64,000 bases of DNA, taken from positions 408,527 to 472,526 of the forward strand of contig FP929140.1 of NCBI GenBank assembly GCA_000198515.1, written 5' to 3'. Positions 19,338 to 28,710 of this stretch are shown piece by piece (position 1 is the first letter of the stretch; each line of letters begins with the position of its first letter). Both the position numbers and the translations under genes were made by a program. Under the pieces are notes generated by a model, which worked only from the letters and a program-made list of their open reading frames with translations, was not told where the DNA came from and did not search any database. This DNA comes from a gamma proteobacterium HdN1 (lineage in GTDB: Bacteria; Pseudomonadota; Gammaproteobacteria; Pseudomonadales; Ketobacteraceae).

Positions 19338-19376
19338 TGCTGCGCTAGATGCTCTTATGTATCACGTAGCGCAGCA
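19338..19376. repeat. perfect 10-bp inverted repeat between pilR and the nitrobindin-like gene
   Basis: TGCTGCGCTA (19338-19347) and TAGCGCAGCA (19367-19376) form a perfect 10-bp stem with a 19-base loop. It lies 24 bases past the stop of the nitrobindin-like gene and about 80 bases before pilR. No T-run follows directly, so it is not a standard intrinsic terminator; it could be an RNA processing or stability element. Confidence 0.75.
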
Positions 19377-19400
19377 TGGGGTAGGCGATCTGGGTGTGCC

Positions 19401-19973
19401 CTACTTGTCTGATACGCGCGATAGCGTATTTTCATCCGTATGATCGAACTTGCTGCCATAAATATCAATAATCGTGCTTTCGAAGTAATGCAGCTTATCA
19501 CCATTGACCGTAATTTTATGCTTGAAAGCAATAGTTTTGGCGTTGTCGCGCATAAATGGAGATTGAGCGATATTCCAGTCTTTGTTGTTGATTCCCGCCT
19601 TTACTTCAAGCGTTATCGCCGACGTCGATGGATCTGGTTTCCACGTTCCGCCTGCCATCACCGCAACAGCGCGTGGGATTTGCAGCGAATGGATGATTGT
19701 GCTGGTTGCTGCTTCCCAGAGCCAGTACCCGCACTCATCGTGAAACACCTTATTATCGGACTTGCGCGTAACCGTTTGATGGTAACGCAACCCCGTCATC
19801 GTTTGCCGATCTGCATTGGTAACGTCGCCAATAGGGGTAAAGGTGATGGTTTCAAAGTAGGGGTTTTCTTCGCGGCCATCCGCTTGGTCTGGAGCAATGT
19901 CCATCCCCTGATCCCCTTTCCATACGCCGATCAGCGCTTTTAGTGGTCCATAGTCAAATTCATCATTGCTCAT
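19401..19973 (-). CDS. nitrobindin-like heme-binding beta-barrel protein
   Basis: A 190-residue soluble protein without signal peptide. Residues 15-23 read IGVWKGDQG, the GxWxG signature of the FABP-like/nitrobindin (THAP4 heme-domain) family, followed by YFETITFTPIG and DECGYWLWE near 90. Family members bind heme or small hydrophobic ligands and have been linked to NO or peroxynitrite chemistry. The ATG at 19973 is preferred over a GTG three codons upstream because AAGG lies 8 bases ahead. It sits between pilS and pilR, all on the minus strand, so it may be co-transcribed with the two-component system. The ligand here is not known. Confidence 0.72.
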   Translation of the reverse strand: MSNDEFDYGPLKALIGVWKGDQGMDIAPDQADGREENPYFETITFTPIGDVTNADRQTMTGLRYHQTVTRKSDNKVFHDECGYWLWEAATSTIIHSLQIPRAVAVMAGGTWKPDPSTSAITLEVKAGINNKDWNIAQSPFMRDNAKTIAFKHKITVNGDKLHYFESTIIDIYGSKFDHTDENTLSRVSDK

Positions 19974-20073
19974 AGTCGTCACCTTGCTCTTTGTTGACTA
20001 AGCGTATCGCCCCATTGTAATCAAGCCTCAGTGGCCTGATTGTATGGGCGCATCGTTGGGATTACGTTTTTGT

Positions 20074-21744
20074 TTAGAGCGCCATCTGTTTGCCAGGATG
20101 CGCAAACGTGATTCGAAAACAACTTCCTGACTTGATCGGCACAAGATCCAGCCGTGCTTGGTTGGATTCGCACAGCTCGCGGGCAATATAAAGGCCAAGG
20201 CCGGTACCTGATCGCTCTGAAGTATAAAAGGGCTCGAAGATTTTATCCGCGAGTTCGGCAGGAATGCCTGGTCCTTGGTCAATGATTTCAACAAAAGCCT
20301 GCTCATTGAGCAGGGTGAGCCCGACGTTAATGGTCAGCGTACGGTGCCCCGTTTGTTTGTCGCTATAGCGTAGCCCGTTTTGAATGAGGTTTTCGAGAAC
20401 CTGCTGCATCTGCACACGATCCGCAAAGAACCAGAGGGGAGTGTCTGGCCGATTTAAGATGATTTCGCAAGGGTCGGAACACGTTGCTTTGTAGTCGTCA
20501 ATGAGTGTATGGATCCAAGCGCAAAGGTCAGCGCGTTCGGGCAGCGTCGGGCGGCGCCGCGAAAGCTGCAATACGTTTTCAATGACGCGATTCATGCGTA
20601 AACTGTGTTGTTGAATGATATTTGTGAGCCGGATATCGTCCTCATCCAATCCTTTCGACTCTGCGAGAAGCTGCGCTGCGTGGCTGATTGCCCCCAAAGG
20701 ATTTCGGATTTCGTGTGCAATGCTCGCGGTAAGGCCGCCGAGCGAGGCCAGCTTGAGCTGTTGAGCTTGCTGGACGAGGCGCGTGTTATCGTCCACAAAA
20801 ATTAAAATGTCAGATGTTCCTTGCGCGCCGCTGGATTCTAGTAAAGTGAAGTTGACCAATACCTCAGGGCCATTCGGGAAGGTACGAAAAGGCCTTCCAC
20901 GTAACAAATCGTTGTTGCGCCAAGCGTCCAGTTGTTGCCTCAATTCTACAGAAAACCGTTCCAGTGAAGGTTGTTCGCCAAATGTGGGCATATTGAATAA
21001 CCGCCAACATGAGTCATTCATCATCACAATATGGTTCTTGGCATTGACCACCAGAATGCCGGTTCTCATGCGCTGGATAATGTGGTGATTGAGTGCTTCC
21101 AAGCTTGCGAGATTCTCTGCCTGCTGTTCGGTGAGCGCTTCGCTTTCTCTCAGCCGCACGGCGAGCTGCCGTGTGAATAAAGCCGTCGCAAACATCGATG
21201 CACCCATTAGGCCCGCGTGCATTAGGTCGTTGCTATCCAGCGTATTGTTGAGTATGTGCAAGCCTACTTCGCTTGCCAAAATGCTCAGGCTTGCGATGGC
21301 GGCCAATAAATAGGGCATGTGGCCACGCAAAATGAGGCTGCCTGCAGCTACTGCGACCAACTGCAAAAGTGTGAGATCAATAAAATTAGCAGGCTGTATG
21401 GACTGCAAAAGCGTAAGCGCAGCAGTATCAATTAGAAAAGCAATGAACGCTTGGACTTGGGCTCGCCCGAGCTTTGTATAGGCAATCATCCCCGCAAACA
21501 TACAAAGCGCAAAATAGGCTGCAGCAACCCAAAAATAAACCCGCGCTTCCAGCCCGATCCGCTCGAAGTGGTTGAAGCTCTTGATGTTGGCAGTTAGCAA
21601 AAACGCTAAGATGCTGGCGGAGAGTAAAGCTCGATAAATCGTGTAAATTCGAAGCAGCTGCCAATCGTGGCGTGAGGCATCAATGGCGTTTGGCGTGCCC
21701 TGCAGGTTGGGGGTGAGAGGGTAATCGCGCCACGTAGTCGACAT
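20074..21744 (-). CDS. pilS: sensor histidine kinase PilS
   Basis: A 556-residue membrane kinase. Six hydrophobic segments occupy residues 36-192, a PAS-like domain covers about 215-320, and the H-box ASIAHEIRNPLG places the phospho-histidine at H344. The ATPase domain has NLIQNGLRYS, DQGPGIP, IFEPFYTS and GTGLGLYIA. It partners PilR in sensing pilin levels in the membrane and controlling pilin transcription. The ATG directly abuts the stop of the upstream PP0621-family gene with no spacer and no clear ribosome-binding site, so coupled translation is likely. Confidence 0.95.
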   Translation of the reverse strand: MSTTWRDYPLTPNLQGTPNAIDASRHDWQLLRIYTIYRALLSASILAFLLTANIKSFNHFERIGLEARVYFWVAAAYFALCMFAGMIAYTKLGRAQVQAFIAFLIDTAALTLLQSIQPANFIDLTLLQLVAVAAGSLILRGHMPYLLAAIASLSILASEVGLHILNNTLDSNDLMHAGLMGASMFATALFTRQLAVRLRESEALTEQQAENLASLEALNHHIIQRMRTGILVVNAKNHIVMMNDSCWRLFNMPTFGEQPSLERFSVELRQQLDAWRNNDLLRGRPFRTFPNGPEVLVNFTLLESSGAQGTSDILIFVDDNTRLVQQAQQLKLASLGGLTASIAHEIRNPLGAISHAAQLLAESKGLDEDDIRLTNIIQQHSLRMNRVIENVLQLSRRRPTLPERADLCAWIHTLIDDYKATCSDPCEIILNRPDTPLWFFADRVQMQQVLENLIQNGLRYSDKQTGHRTLTINVGLTLLNEQAFVEIIDQGPGIPAELADKIFEPFYTSERSGTGLGLYIARELCESNQARLDLVPIKSGSCFRITFAHPGKQMAL

Positions 21745-21984
21745 CTAGGAGTGATGATCCTTTAGATAGAGGTTTTTGTGAGATTCACTGCAAAAATGCA
21801 GGCTGCCAGAAGAAATGGCCTCTTGCTTGGGTACGTGCACGTCACATTGGGCGCACTTTAGCATCACTTGTGCGCGGCCACTCTCGTTGCTAGCCTGTTG
21901 AGCGGCCAGCTTTTTGGCGGCTAATTTCTTGTAGATATAGTAGACAGCAAATCCAATTGCGGCCAAAAGAATGATTCTTGACAT
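21745..21984 (-). CDS. PP0621 family protein (small membrane-anchored zinc-finger-like)
   Basis: A 79-residue protein. MSRIILLAAIGFAVYYIYKKL is a single membrane anchor, followed by a Lys/Ala/Gln linker and CAQCDVHVPKQEA...HFCSESH, a Cx2C-x17-CxxxH arrangement like a TRASH/YHS-type metal site. This matches the PP0621 family, named from Pseudomonas putida and found beside pilS and bamD. AAGGAG lies 8 bases before the ATG at 21984; the longer open frame upstream overlaps bamD and is not used. Function is unknown. Confidence 0.85.
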   Translation of the reverse strand: MSRIILLAAIGFAVYYIYKKLAAKKLAAQQASNESGRAQVMLKCAQCDVHVPKQEAISSGSLHFCSESHKNLYLKDHHS

Positions 21985-22072
21985 CGCATGCTCCTTGGAA
22001 AAAAGCTCGGTGCCCTTCGGGTTGCGCACCATCTCTATGTTAATGCTGCTGCAATTCAGTCCAACAAGCCAA

Positions 22073-22891
22073 TCAGTCCAACAAGCCAAAACTTACCACA
22101 CTCAGCAAAGACTGCCGCCCAGTTTTACCCGGCGTATAAGCCAAGCGGCCTTTTGCATCGAGTTCAGGGTAATGGGGGTAATTGCTCACCAACACCTTCA
22201 ACGTGTCGTTCGCCAAGTCATTCAGGCCAAGCTCGCGGTAAGACTTGTACAGGATGGCCAAGCCCTCCGCCATTGCAGGCGTTCTGTCAAAGTTTTCCAC
22301 GACATAGCGGGCGCGGTTTGCAGAAGCCACGTAAGCTCCGCGCCGCATATTCCAGTGGGCAGCTTTTAGCTCGTGCTCGGCAAATAAATTGCGCAGGTAG
22401 ACCATTCGTTTGCGAGCATCGGGGGCGTAAATACTGTTCGGGAAGCGGTTTAGCAAGCGGCTGAAATCATTGAACGATTCTTTCGCGGGCTCCAGATCCC
22501 GTTCCGAGTAGTCCGAAGGAATAAAGCGCTCAAAAATCCCGCGATCCACGGAGTAGGTAGACAGCCCCTTCATATAATAGGCATAGTCAAGTTCCGTATG
22601 GTCAGGATGCATCCGAATGAACCGCTCAGCCGTTACACCGCTTGATGCGTAGTCCATGCTGCGGTAGTAGGCATACACTAAGTCCAATTGCGCTTGCTCT
22701 GCATAACGGCCAAACGGATAGCGTGCGTTCAGAGCCTCCAGTCTTTCTACCGCACGACTAAACTGCTCATCCTTCAGCGCTTTTTGCGCATCTTCGTAAT
22801 ACTGGCGTTCGGAGAGTTCATTCTCAACTTTCGTGGAAGCGCAGCCCGCCACCAGCACAACCGACAAAACCAGACAAACCAAACGCCACAT
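22073..22891 (-). CDS. bamD: outer membrane protein assembly factor BamD
   Basis: A 272-residue lipoprotein. The signal peptide ends LVAGC with the lipidated cysteine at C17. The mature part has five TPR-like helical repeats, with YEDAQKALKDEQFSRAVERLEALNARYPFGRYAEQAQLDL at 31-72 typical of BamD. It acts in the BAM complex that folds beta-barrel proteins into the outer membrane. GAGG precedes the ATG. It is divergent from rluD, and the bamD/rluD/pgeF/clpB arrangement is conserved in gammaproteobacteria. Confidence 0.96.
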   Translation of the reverse strand: MWRLVCLVLSVVLVAGCASTKVENELSERQYYEDAQKALKDEQFSRAVERLEALNARYPFGRYAEQAQLDLVYAYYRSMDYASSGVTAERFIRMHPDHTELDYAYYMKGLSTYSVDRGIFERFIPSDYSERDLEPAKESFNDFSRLLNRFPNSIYAPDARKRMVYLRNLFAEHELKAAHWNMRRGAYVASANRARYVVENFDRTPAMAEGLAILYKSYRELGLNDLANDTLKVLVSNYPHYPELDAKGRLAYTPGKTGRQSLLSVVSFGLLD

Positions 22892-22991
22892 ACAGGCCTC
22901 AAAACAATCAAAAATAGGAAGGGGGCTATATTACCAAGGTCGTGGACAAGCGGAATAGTGTTTAAGTTTCCGCTCTTAGGTCAGACTGCCG

Positions 22992-22997
22992 TATAAT
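22992..22997 (+). promoter_or_regulatory. -10 element (TATAAT) upstream of rluD
   Basis: A perfect TATAAT lies 51 bases before the rluD ATG in the bamD-rluD divergent region. No good -35 box is found at 16-18 bases; TTTCCG at 22967 is a weak candidate with a 19-base spacer. An activator or extended contact may be needed. Confidence 0.5.
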
Positions 22998-23048
22998 AGC
23001 CAGTTCTGCCATGTATTTCGGCGCATTTTAGCAAAACGAAGCAAGTCC

Positions 23049-24005
23049 ATGACTCAAATCCAGCATCAGGCAACCATTCCTGACGATCTTTCCGGCAAGC
23101 GGCTGGATCAGGCCGCCGCCCAGCTTTTTCCCGATTATTCGCGCGCTCGCTTACAAGAGTGGATCAAAATGGGGGCGTTAACCATCAATCAGCAGGTGGG
23201 CGTTGCCAAAGAGAAGGTCATCGGGGGAGAGCAGCTATTCTTGAGCGTCGAGCTACAGGCCGATGAACGCGTAAAGCCCCAGAACATCTCCCTCGACATT
23301 GTTCATGAAGATGACAGTCTGCTGATCATCAATAAACCCGCTGGGCTGGTCGTTCATCCTGGCTCGGGGCATAGTGAAGGCACGCTCGTCAATGCGCTCG
23401 TTAATCATGCGCCGAAACTTGCCGAACTACCGCGCGCAGGGCTCGTACACCGCATTGATAAAGACACAACTGGGCTATTGGTCGTCGCGAAAACCCTTGA
23501 AGCGCATACTGATCTTGTCGCCCAGCTTCAAGCCAAACTCGTCAAACGCGAGTACGAAGCCATCGCTCAAGGCGTCATGACCGGTGGTGGAAAAGTAGAC
23601 GCTCCCATTGGGCGCCACCCAACCCAGCGCACCAAGCAAGCCGTCGTATCCAGTGGCCGCGAAGCGGTTACTCACTATCGTGTTGTTGCCCGTTATCGCG
23701 CTCACACCCACATTCGTCTTGCCCTAGAAACAGGGCGCACGCACCAAATTCGCGTTCACATGGCGCATATACACTATCCCTTACTGGGCGACCCTGACTA
23801 CGGCGGCCGCCTACGTCTACCCAAGGCAGCAAGCCCCGAATTCATCGAAGCGCTGCAGGGGTTTCGACGGCAAGCATTGCATGCACAGCGCCTCGCGCTC
23901 CATCACCCCGAAAGCGGCGACTGGGTTGCGTGGGAAGTGCCTTTGCCAGAGGATTTTGTGCAACTGCTGGCAGCGATTAAAGCAGACCATGCGCTGGATG
24001 GATAA
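23049..24005 (+). CDS. rluD: 23S rRNA pseudouridine synthase RluD
   Basis: A 318-residue enzyme that isomerises uridines in helix 69 of 23S rRNA. An N-terminal S4-like RNA-binding domain (about 15-75, KRLDQAAAQLFPDYSRARLQEWI) is followed by the catalytic domain with NKPAGLVVHPG near 95-105 and HRIDKDTTGLLVVAK, where D137 is the catalytic aspartate. LETGRTHQIRVHMAHI near 226-241 is also conserved. It is divergent from bamD and followed by pgeF after 92 bases, the conserved order. Confidence 0.96.
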   Translation: MTQIQHQATIPDDLSGKRLDQAAAQLFPDYSRARLQEWIKMGALTINQQVGVAKEKVIGGEQLFLSVELQADERVKPQNISLDIVHEDDSLLIINKPAGLVVHPGSGHSEGTLVNALVNHAPKLAELPRAGLVHRIDKDTTGLLVVAKTLEAHTDLVAQLQAKLVKREYEAIAQGVMTGGGKVDAPIGRHPTQRTKQAVVSSGREAVTHYRVVARYRAHTHIRLALETGRTHQIRVHMAHIHYPLLGDPDYGGRLRLPKAASPEFIEALQGFRRQALHAQRLALHHPESGDWVAWEVPLPEDFVQLLAAIKADHALDG

Positions 24006-24097
24006 AGTGTGGCTGGCGCCTCGCTCTGCAATGGCTAAACGCAGCCCTTGGCCCAATCGGCTAAGATACGGAGACCTATCACAGCTACGGTGACCCT

Positions 24098-24922
24098 ATG
24101 GCCAGTCAAACCCCGCACCCGCCGCTTGCAGCCCAATGGATACAACCAGACTGGCCAGCACCCAATAATATCCGAGCATGGGTCAGCACAAGAGGCGAGC
24201 CGCGAATCCCGAATCATCCATTTGGCAGATTCAATACCGCAAGCCACGTTCAAGACGACCCCGCCCGCGTGCACAACGCTCGCACCGAACTGGTTGCAGC
24301 GTTTGGGTTTCAGTACCCCCCGCTTTGGCTTGACCAAGTTCATGGCACCGATGTTGTCCGAGCCACCCCAGACACGCGAAGCCAAGCTGCAGATGCCGTC
24401 ATTACAGATGTGCCAGGCTTGCCGATCACGATTCATACCGCCGACTGCCTGCCAGTGTTTTTCTGCAACCGATCCGGCACCCAGATTGCTTTGGCGCACG
24501 CAGGTTGGAGAGGGCTTGCTGCAGGCGTCATTGAGAACACCGTGGAGGCTTTTTCCGAGCCGCCACAAAATCTAATCGTGTGGCTCGGCCCCGCAATCGG
24601 CCCGCAAGCCTTTGAAGTGGGTGATGACGTGCGCCAAGCTTTTTTGCGGCACGATCCAGAACACGAGGCCGCATTTATTCCGACGGTTGCTTCCGTAGCA
24701 GGGGAGTCTATTGAGACGTCCTCGGCAGCGGCTAAGAAATCATCTTCAGCGCAACACTGGCATTGCGACCTGTATTTGCTGGCCCGGCAGCGGCTTAGGC
24801 AACTCGGTATCACACAAATAAGCGGCGGTAATTTTTGCACCGCGACAGACGATTGCTTCTATTCATTCCGGCGCGACTCAAAAACAGGACGAATGCTCTC
24901 CATTCTTTGGCTCAACCCTTGA
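24098..24922 (+). CDS. pgeF: polyphenol oxidase / purine nucleoside phosphorylase family protein (YfiH)
   Basis: A 274-residue protein of the YfiH/LACC1-like family. The metal ligands H82 (DQVHGTD), C117 (TADCLPV) and H134 (AHAGWRG) are all present, as is GGNFCT near the C-terminus. E. coli YfiH has been linked to peptidoglycan editing; relatives act on purine nucleosides. Compared with typical members there is an extra Ser/Ala/Glu/Lys-rich stretch of about 20 residues near 197-220. The ribosome-binding site is weak. It follows rluD and precedes clpB, the conserved order. Confidence 0.93.
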   Translation: MASQTPHPPLAAQWIQPDWPAPNNIRAWVSTRGEPRIPNHPFGRFNTASHVQDDPARVHNARTELVAAFGFQYPPLWLDQVHGTDVVRATPDTRSQAADAVITDVPGLPITIHTADCLPVFFCNRSGTQIALAHAGWRGLAAGVIENTVEAFSEPPQNLIVWLGPAIGPQAFEVGDDVRQAFLRHDPEHEAAFIPTVASVAGESIETSSAAAKKSSSAQHWHCDLYLLARQRLRQLGITQISGGNFCTATDDCFYSFRRDSKTGRMLSILWLNP

Positions 24923-24946
24923 AAACACCTCATCAAGCACCTATTT
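24918..24946 (+). promoter_or_regulatory. candidate heat-shock (sigma-32) promoter for clpB
   Basis: CTTGAAA (24918-24924), a perfect match to the sigma-32 -35 element, overlaps the pgeF stop. After 15 bases comes CCTATTT (24940-24946), a partial match to the -10 element CCCCAT-T. It lies about 115 bases before the clpB start, and clpB is a classical sigma-32 target. Confidence 0.55.
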
Positions 24947-25061
24947 AGTCAGTCATACAGCGAAGCCAGCCTACAGCTCAATGGGTGTTTCACACCACAT
25001 GGCGCGCTTCCCAATTTGCTGTTTTTGCTAATGGCACTTATTCAATAGGATGCACTCTGTC

Positions 25062-27635
25062 ATGCGACTCGACAAACTTACAAGCAAATTACAATCCGCG
25101 TTATCCGAAGCCCAATCCATCGCCTTGGGCCGCGACCACAACTATATTGAATCTGCCCATGTGCTTATGGCGTTAATCGAAGATAACGCCAGTGGAATTC
25201 GCCCGTTACTGGCGCAGGCTGGCTGCAACGTCGGGCAACTCAAGGATGAAATTACCGCCATCCTGATCCGTATGCCACATATTAAAAATCCTGACGGAGA
25301 TATTCGACTTTCACCGGAACTCGCGCGCCTTTTTAATTTGGCAGATCGGCACGCGCAAAAACGTGGCGATCAATACATCTCCAGCGAACTGCTCTTGCTT
25401 GCCATGCTCGAAGATAAAGGCGATCTCGGTACGGTTTTCAAAAAGCTCGGTATTTCCGCAAAAGACGTTGAAAATGCCATCGAAAAAGTACGTGGAGGCA
25501 GCACGGTGGATGATCCTAACGCTGAAGATCAGCGCCAAGCCCTGCAAAAATATACCATCGACCTTACCGAACGCGCCCGCAAAGGCAAACTTGATCCAGT
25601 CATCGGCCGTGACGATGAAATCCGCCGCACCATCCAAGTGCTACAGCGCCGCACCAAAAACAACCCAGTGCTCATCGGTGAACCCGGCGTCGGCAAAACC
25701 GCCATCGCTGAAGGCCTAGCACAGCGTATCGTAAACGGCGAAGTTCCAGAAGGCCTCAAAAACAAGCGCGTTCTCTCCCTCGACATGGGTTCGCTGCTCG
25801 CGGGAGCAAAATTTCGCGGTGAATTTGAAGAACGCCTCAAATCCGTCCTTACCGAACTCGCCAAAGAAGAGGGTGCAGTCATCCTCTTCATTGACGAGCT
25901 CCACACCATGGTCGGTGCAGGGAAAGCCGAAGGCGCCATGGACGCAGGCAATATGCTGAAACCTGCGCTTGCGCGCGGCGAGTTGCACTGCGTCGGCGCA
26001 ACCACGTTGGATGAATATCGCCAGTACATCGAAAAGGATGCTGCACTGGAACGCCGCTTCCAAAAAGTCCTCGTAGACCAGCCCAGTGTCGAAGACACCA
26101 TCGCCATCCTGCGCGGCCTCAAAGAACGCTACGAAGTCCACCACGGCGTAGACATCACCGACTCCGCAATCGTCGAAGCTGCCAAACTCTCTCAGCGTTA
26201 TATCACCGATCGCCAGCTCCCCGATAAAGCCATCGACCTGATCGACGAAGCGGCCAGCCGTATCCGCATGGAAATGGACTCCAAACCCGAAGAACTCGAC
26301 CGTCTGGATCGCCGCCTCATCCAATTCAAAATGGAACGCGAAGCCCTCAAAAAAGAAGACGACGAAGCCTCACGCAAACGCCTTGAAAAACTCAACGAAG
26401 ACATCGCAAAGAACGAACGCGAATACGCCGACCTAGAAGAAATCTGGAACGCCGAAAAAGCCGCTCTGCAAGGCAGTCAACAAATCAAAGTAGAACTTGA
26501 ACAGGCCCGCATCGACATGGACGGCGCCCGCCGCCGAGGCGATCTGGCGCGCATGTCAGAACTTCAATACGGTCGCATCCCAGAGCTTGAAAAGCGCCTC
26601 GACATGGCGACCCAAGCAGAAATGACCGAAATGAAACTACTTCGCAATCGAGTAACGGAAGAAGAAGTCGCGGAAGTCGTTTCCAAATGGACAGGCATCC
26701 CCGTTTCCAAAATGCTCGAAGGAGAACGCGAAAAACTCCTGCAAATGGAAGATTCGCTCCACAAACGTGTCGTCGGCCAGCACGAAGCCATTGTTGCCGT
26801 AGCAAACGCAGTGCGTCGCTCGCGCGCAGGGCTTTCGGATCCCCATAGGCCCAACGGCTCATTCCTGTTCCTTGGCCCTACCGGTGTCGGTAAAACCGAA
26901 CTCTGTAAGGCGCTCGCAGAATTCCTCTTTGACACGCAAGATGCACTAGTGCGGATTGATATGTCAGAGTTTATGGAAAAACACTCCGTTGCCCGCTTGA
27001 TCGGCGCCCCCCCAGGCTACGTCGGCTACGAAGAAGGCGGCTACCTCACCGAAACGGTACGCCGCAAACCGTACTCCGTGATCTTGCTGGATGAAGTAGA
27101 AAAAGCGCACCCAGATGTATTCAACATTCTCCTGCAAGTACTGGAAGATGGCCGCTTAACCGATGGCCAAGGCCGTACCGTAGATTTTAAAAACACCGTC
27201 GTCGTAATGACCTCTAACCTTGGTTCCGACATGATTCAGACCTTGGCCCGTGAGGCAGATTACAACAGCATGCGCGACGCAGTAATGGATGTGGTCGGCC
27301 AGCACTTCCGCCCAGAGTTTATCAACCGTATTGATGAAGTTGTTGTGTTCCATCCCTTGGCAGATAGCCAGATTCGCGGCATCGCTGAGATCCAGCTCGC
27401 GAACTTGCGCAAACGCTTACTCGATCGTGATCTTAAATTGGACTTAGATGCCGAGGTGATGAACCGAATCATCGAAGTTGGCTACGATCCGGTGTTCGGT
27501 GCTCGGCCGCTAAAACGCGCCATACAGCGCCTGATTGAAAACCCGCTAGCGCAGGATATTTTGGCGGGCCGATTCATGCCGGGCGATGTGATTCATTCCC
27601 ACCTTCAGGATGGCAGCCTCGTGTTCACAAAATAA
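25062..27635 (+). CDS. clpB: ATP-dependent chaperone ClpB
   Basis: An 857-residue protein, exactly the E. coli ClpB length when started at [11 protein letters not shown] (an in-frame ATG lies 4 codons earlier). Domain order: N-domain (1-145), first AAA+ module with Walker A GEPGVGKT at 206-213, coiled-coil middle domain (about 405-525) rich in Glu/Lys/Arg, and second AAA+ module with GPTGVGKT at 605-612. ClpB disaggregates proteins with DnaK. A candidate sigma-32 promoter lies upstream. Confidence 0.98.
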   Translation: MRLDKLTSKLQSALSEAQSIALGRDHNYIESAHVLMALIEDNASGIRPLLAQAGCNVGQLKDEITAILIRMPHIKNPDGDIRLSPELARLFNLADRHAQKRGDQYISSELLLLAMLEDKGDLGTVFKKLGISAKDVENAIEKVRGGSTVDDPNAEDQRQALQKYTIDLTERARKGKLDPVIGRDDEIRRTIQVLQRRTKNNPVLIGEPGVGKTAIAEGLAQRIVNGEVPEGLKNKRVLSLDMGSLLAGAKFRGEFEERLKSVLTELAKEEGAVILFIDELHTMVGAGKAEGAMDAGNMLKPALARGELHCVGATTLDEYRQYIEKDAALERRFQKVLVDQPSVEDTIAILRGLKERYEVHHGVDITDSAIVEAAKLSQRYITDRQLPDKAIDLIDEAASRIRMEMDSKPEELDRLDRRLIQFKMEREALKKEDDEASRKRLEKLNEDIAKNEREYADLEEIWNAEKAALQGSQQIKVELEQARIDMDGARRRGDLARMSELQYGRIPELEKRLDMATQAEMTEMKLLRNRVTEEEVAEVVSKWTGIPVSKMLEGEREKLLQMEDSLHKRVVGQHEAIVAVANAVRRSRAGLSDPHRPNGSFLFLGPTGVGKTELCKALAEFLFDTQDALVRIDMSEFMEKHSVARLIGAPPGYVGYEEGGYLTETVRRKPYSVILLDEVEKAHPDVFNILLQVLEDGRLTDGQGRTVDFKNTVVVMTSNLGSDMIQTLAREADYNSMRDAVMDVVGQHFRPEFINRIDEVVVFHPLADSQIRGIAEIQLANLRKRLLDRDLKLDLDAEVMNRIIEVGYDPVFGARPLKRAIQRLIENPLAQDILAGRFMPGDVIHSHLQDGSLVFTK

Positions 27636-27656
27636 CCGTTGGCTGAAATACACAAA

Positions 27657-27686
27657 GAAGGGCGTCCACCAAAGTCGGCGTCCTTC
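27657..27686. terminator. possible weak terminator between clpB and the DUF4124 gene
   Basis: GAAGGGCGTC (27657-27666) can pair with GGCGTCCTTC (27677-27686), 10 bp including two G-T wobbles, with a 10-base loop. It lies between two convergent genes. No T-run follows in either direction, so termination strength is doubtful. Confidence 0.35.
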
Positions 27687-27703
27687 CGATTTCAATACAA
27701 CGG

Positions 27704-28168
27704 CTAATTGCCGACACCCTGACATTTTTCCTCCAAATACTTTTCAGCTTCTTGGATGCGGCTCTGCTTCTCTTCATCCGTAAGCATCCGCGCCTTTCCA
27801 TCCGTCGTTGTCTCCCGAATCTGGCCGCGCTCCTTCATCACTTTCAGATTGGTGGAGTAGAGTTCACAGCTCTTCTTCAGTAGCTCAGCTTGCATTTTTG
27901 CCTGCGGGTTCGGAGGTGGCGCCGAGCCTTCGGTCGTCGCAAGTGGCACGTCCGTTTGCTTTTTGTTTGCCGCTTCTTTCTCGGCATCTACACGAGTTGT
28001 GCCGGCCGCGTTTACGCGAATTTGTTCGCCCACCCCAGGTGCAGGCGGTTTCTCCGAAAAATGCGTCACCCCTTGGCTGTCGACCCAGCGAAAGACATTC
28101 GCTGACCAAGAGATCGGTGCTGCAAATAAAAAAGTGCCCGCAAAGGCTGAAATCAGTAACTTGTTCAC
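27704..28168 (-). CDS. DUF4124 domain-containing exported protein
   Basis: A 154-residue protein started at GTG (28168) with GAGGTG upstream. MNKLLISAFAGTFLFAAPISWSA is a signal peptide. It is followed by NVFRWVDSQGVTHFSEKPP, the DUF4124 signature common in gammaproteobacterial periplasmic proteins. The middle is low-complexity (Ala, Thr, Pro), and the C-terminal third is helical with two cysteines (KSCEL and EKCQG) that may pair. The longer open frame upstream lacks support. DUF4124 genes sit near the ilv operon in Pseudomonas too. Function is unknown. Confidence 0.85.
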   Translation of the reverse strand: MNKLLISAFAGTFLFAAPISWSANVFRWVDSQGVTHFSEKPPAPGVGEQIRVNAAGTTRVDAEKEAANKKQTDVPLATTEGSAPPPNPQAKMQAELLKKSCELYSTNLKVMKERGQIRETTTDGKARMLTDEEKQSRIQEAEKYLEEKCQGVGN

Positions 28169-28710
28169 TGAAACCCCACCTCGAAAAGTTGAACGTCCTC
28201 GCCCCAAATGCTTTGAAGAGGCCCGAAAATCGTAAGCGCCCTGCGTATCGCAATTCGTGGTACTACAAGCATAGACCCCAATAGACAATCGCGGCAAAAA
28301 ACTCCCCGCCCACCCCGTCACAAACCCGCACCATTGCTCAGTTTGCCGATCGTTTCGGTATTGACAAAAGCGCAATTCCTGTCAACATATTCAGCTCACA
28401 AACGTGGGTACAGGACAAACAGAAAACCCTGTTCGCCTGTGCAAGAGCGAAGCTACTGCCTAACGCAGCTGATCACTGCGGCAACCCCGTCCCCAGCTTG
28501 TAAACCCACACGCATCCAAAGTGCGCGTGGCAGACAAAGACCGAATCTAGCACTTTGCCTGCTCAAGCCTGCTCCAGCCCACCAGTCGTGCGCTAACGGC
28601 ATCGACCGTAACAGCGCATGCAAACGGGTCACCTGTAAGCACACGCCGAACCGCAATCTTCCGGCCCAGAATGGATAAAGCCGGCGTGGAACCAATAGAG
28701 GTAAACAAGA
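28169..28710. other. long upstream region of the ilv operon
   Basis: This 542-base stretch has no convincing gene. TTGACA at 28361 has a partial -10 match (CATATT at 28386, 19-base spacer) and could drive ilvI, leaving a leader over 300 bases. TTGACA (28361-28366) and TGTCAA (28380-28385) also form an inverted repeat that could be an operator. CACGCCG near 28644 and CGGCGTG near 28682 could pair just before the ilvI ribosome-binding site. I found no Val/Leu/Ile-rich leader peptide and no T-run terminator, so classical attenuation is not supported. Confidence 0.45.

Noticed and set aside
25529-26324. Long antisense frames within clpB
   Set aside because: They are shadows caused by the codon bias of clpB; the clpB frame is fully conserved.
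28334-28678. 114-codon frame in the ilv leader, considered as a leader peptide or small gene
   Set aside because: It starts at a non-ATG codon with no ribosome-binding site and has no run of Val, Leu or Ile codons.
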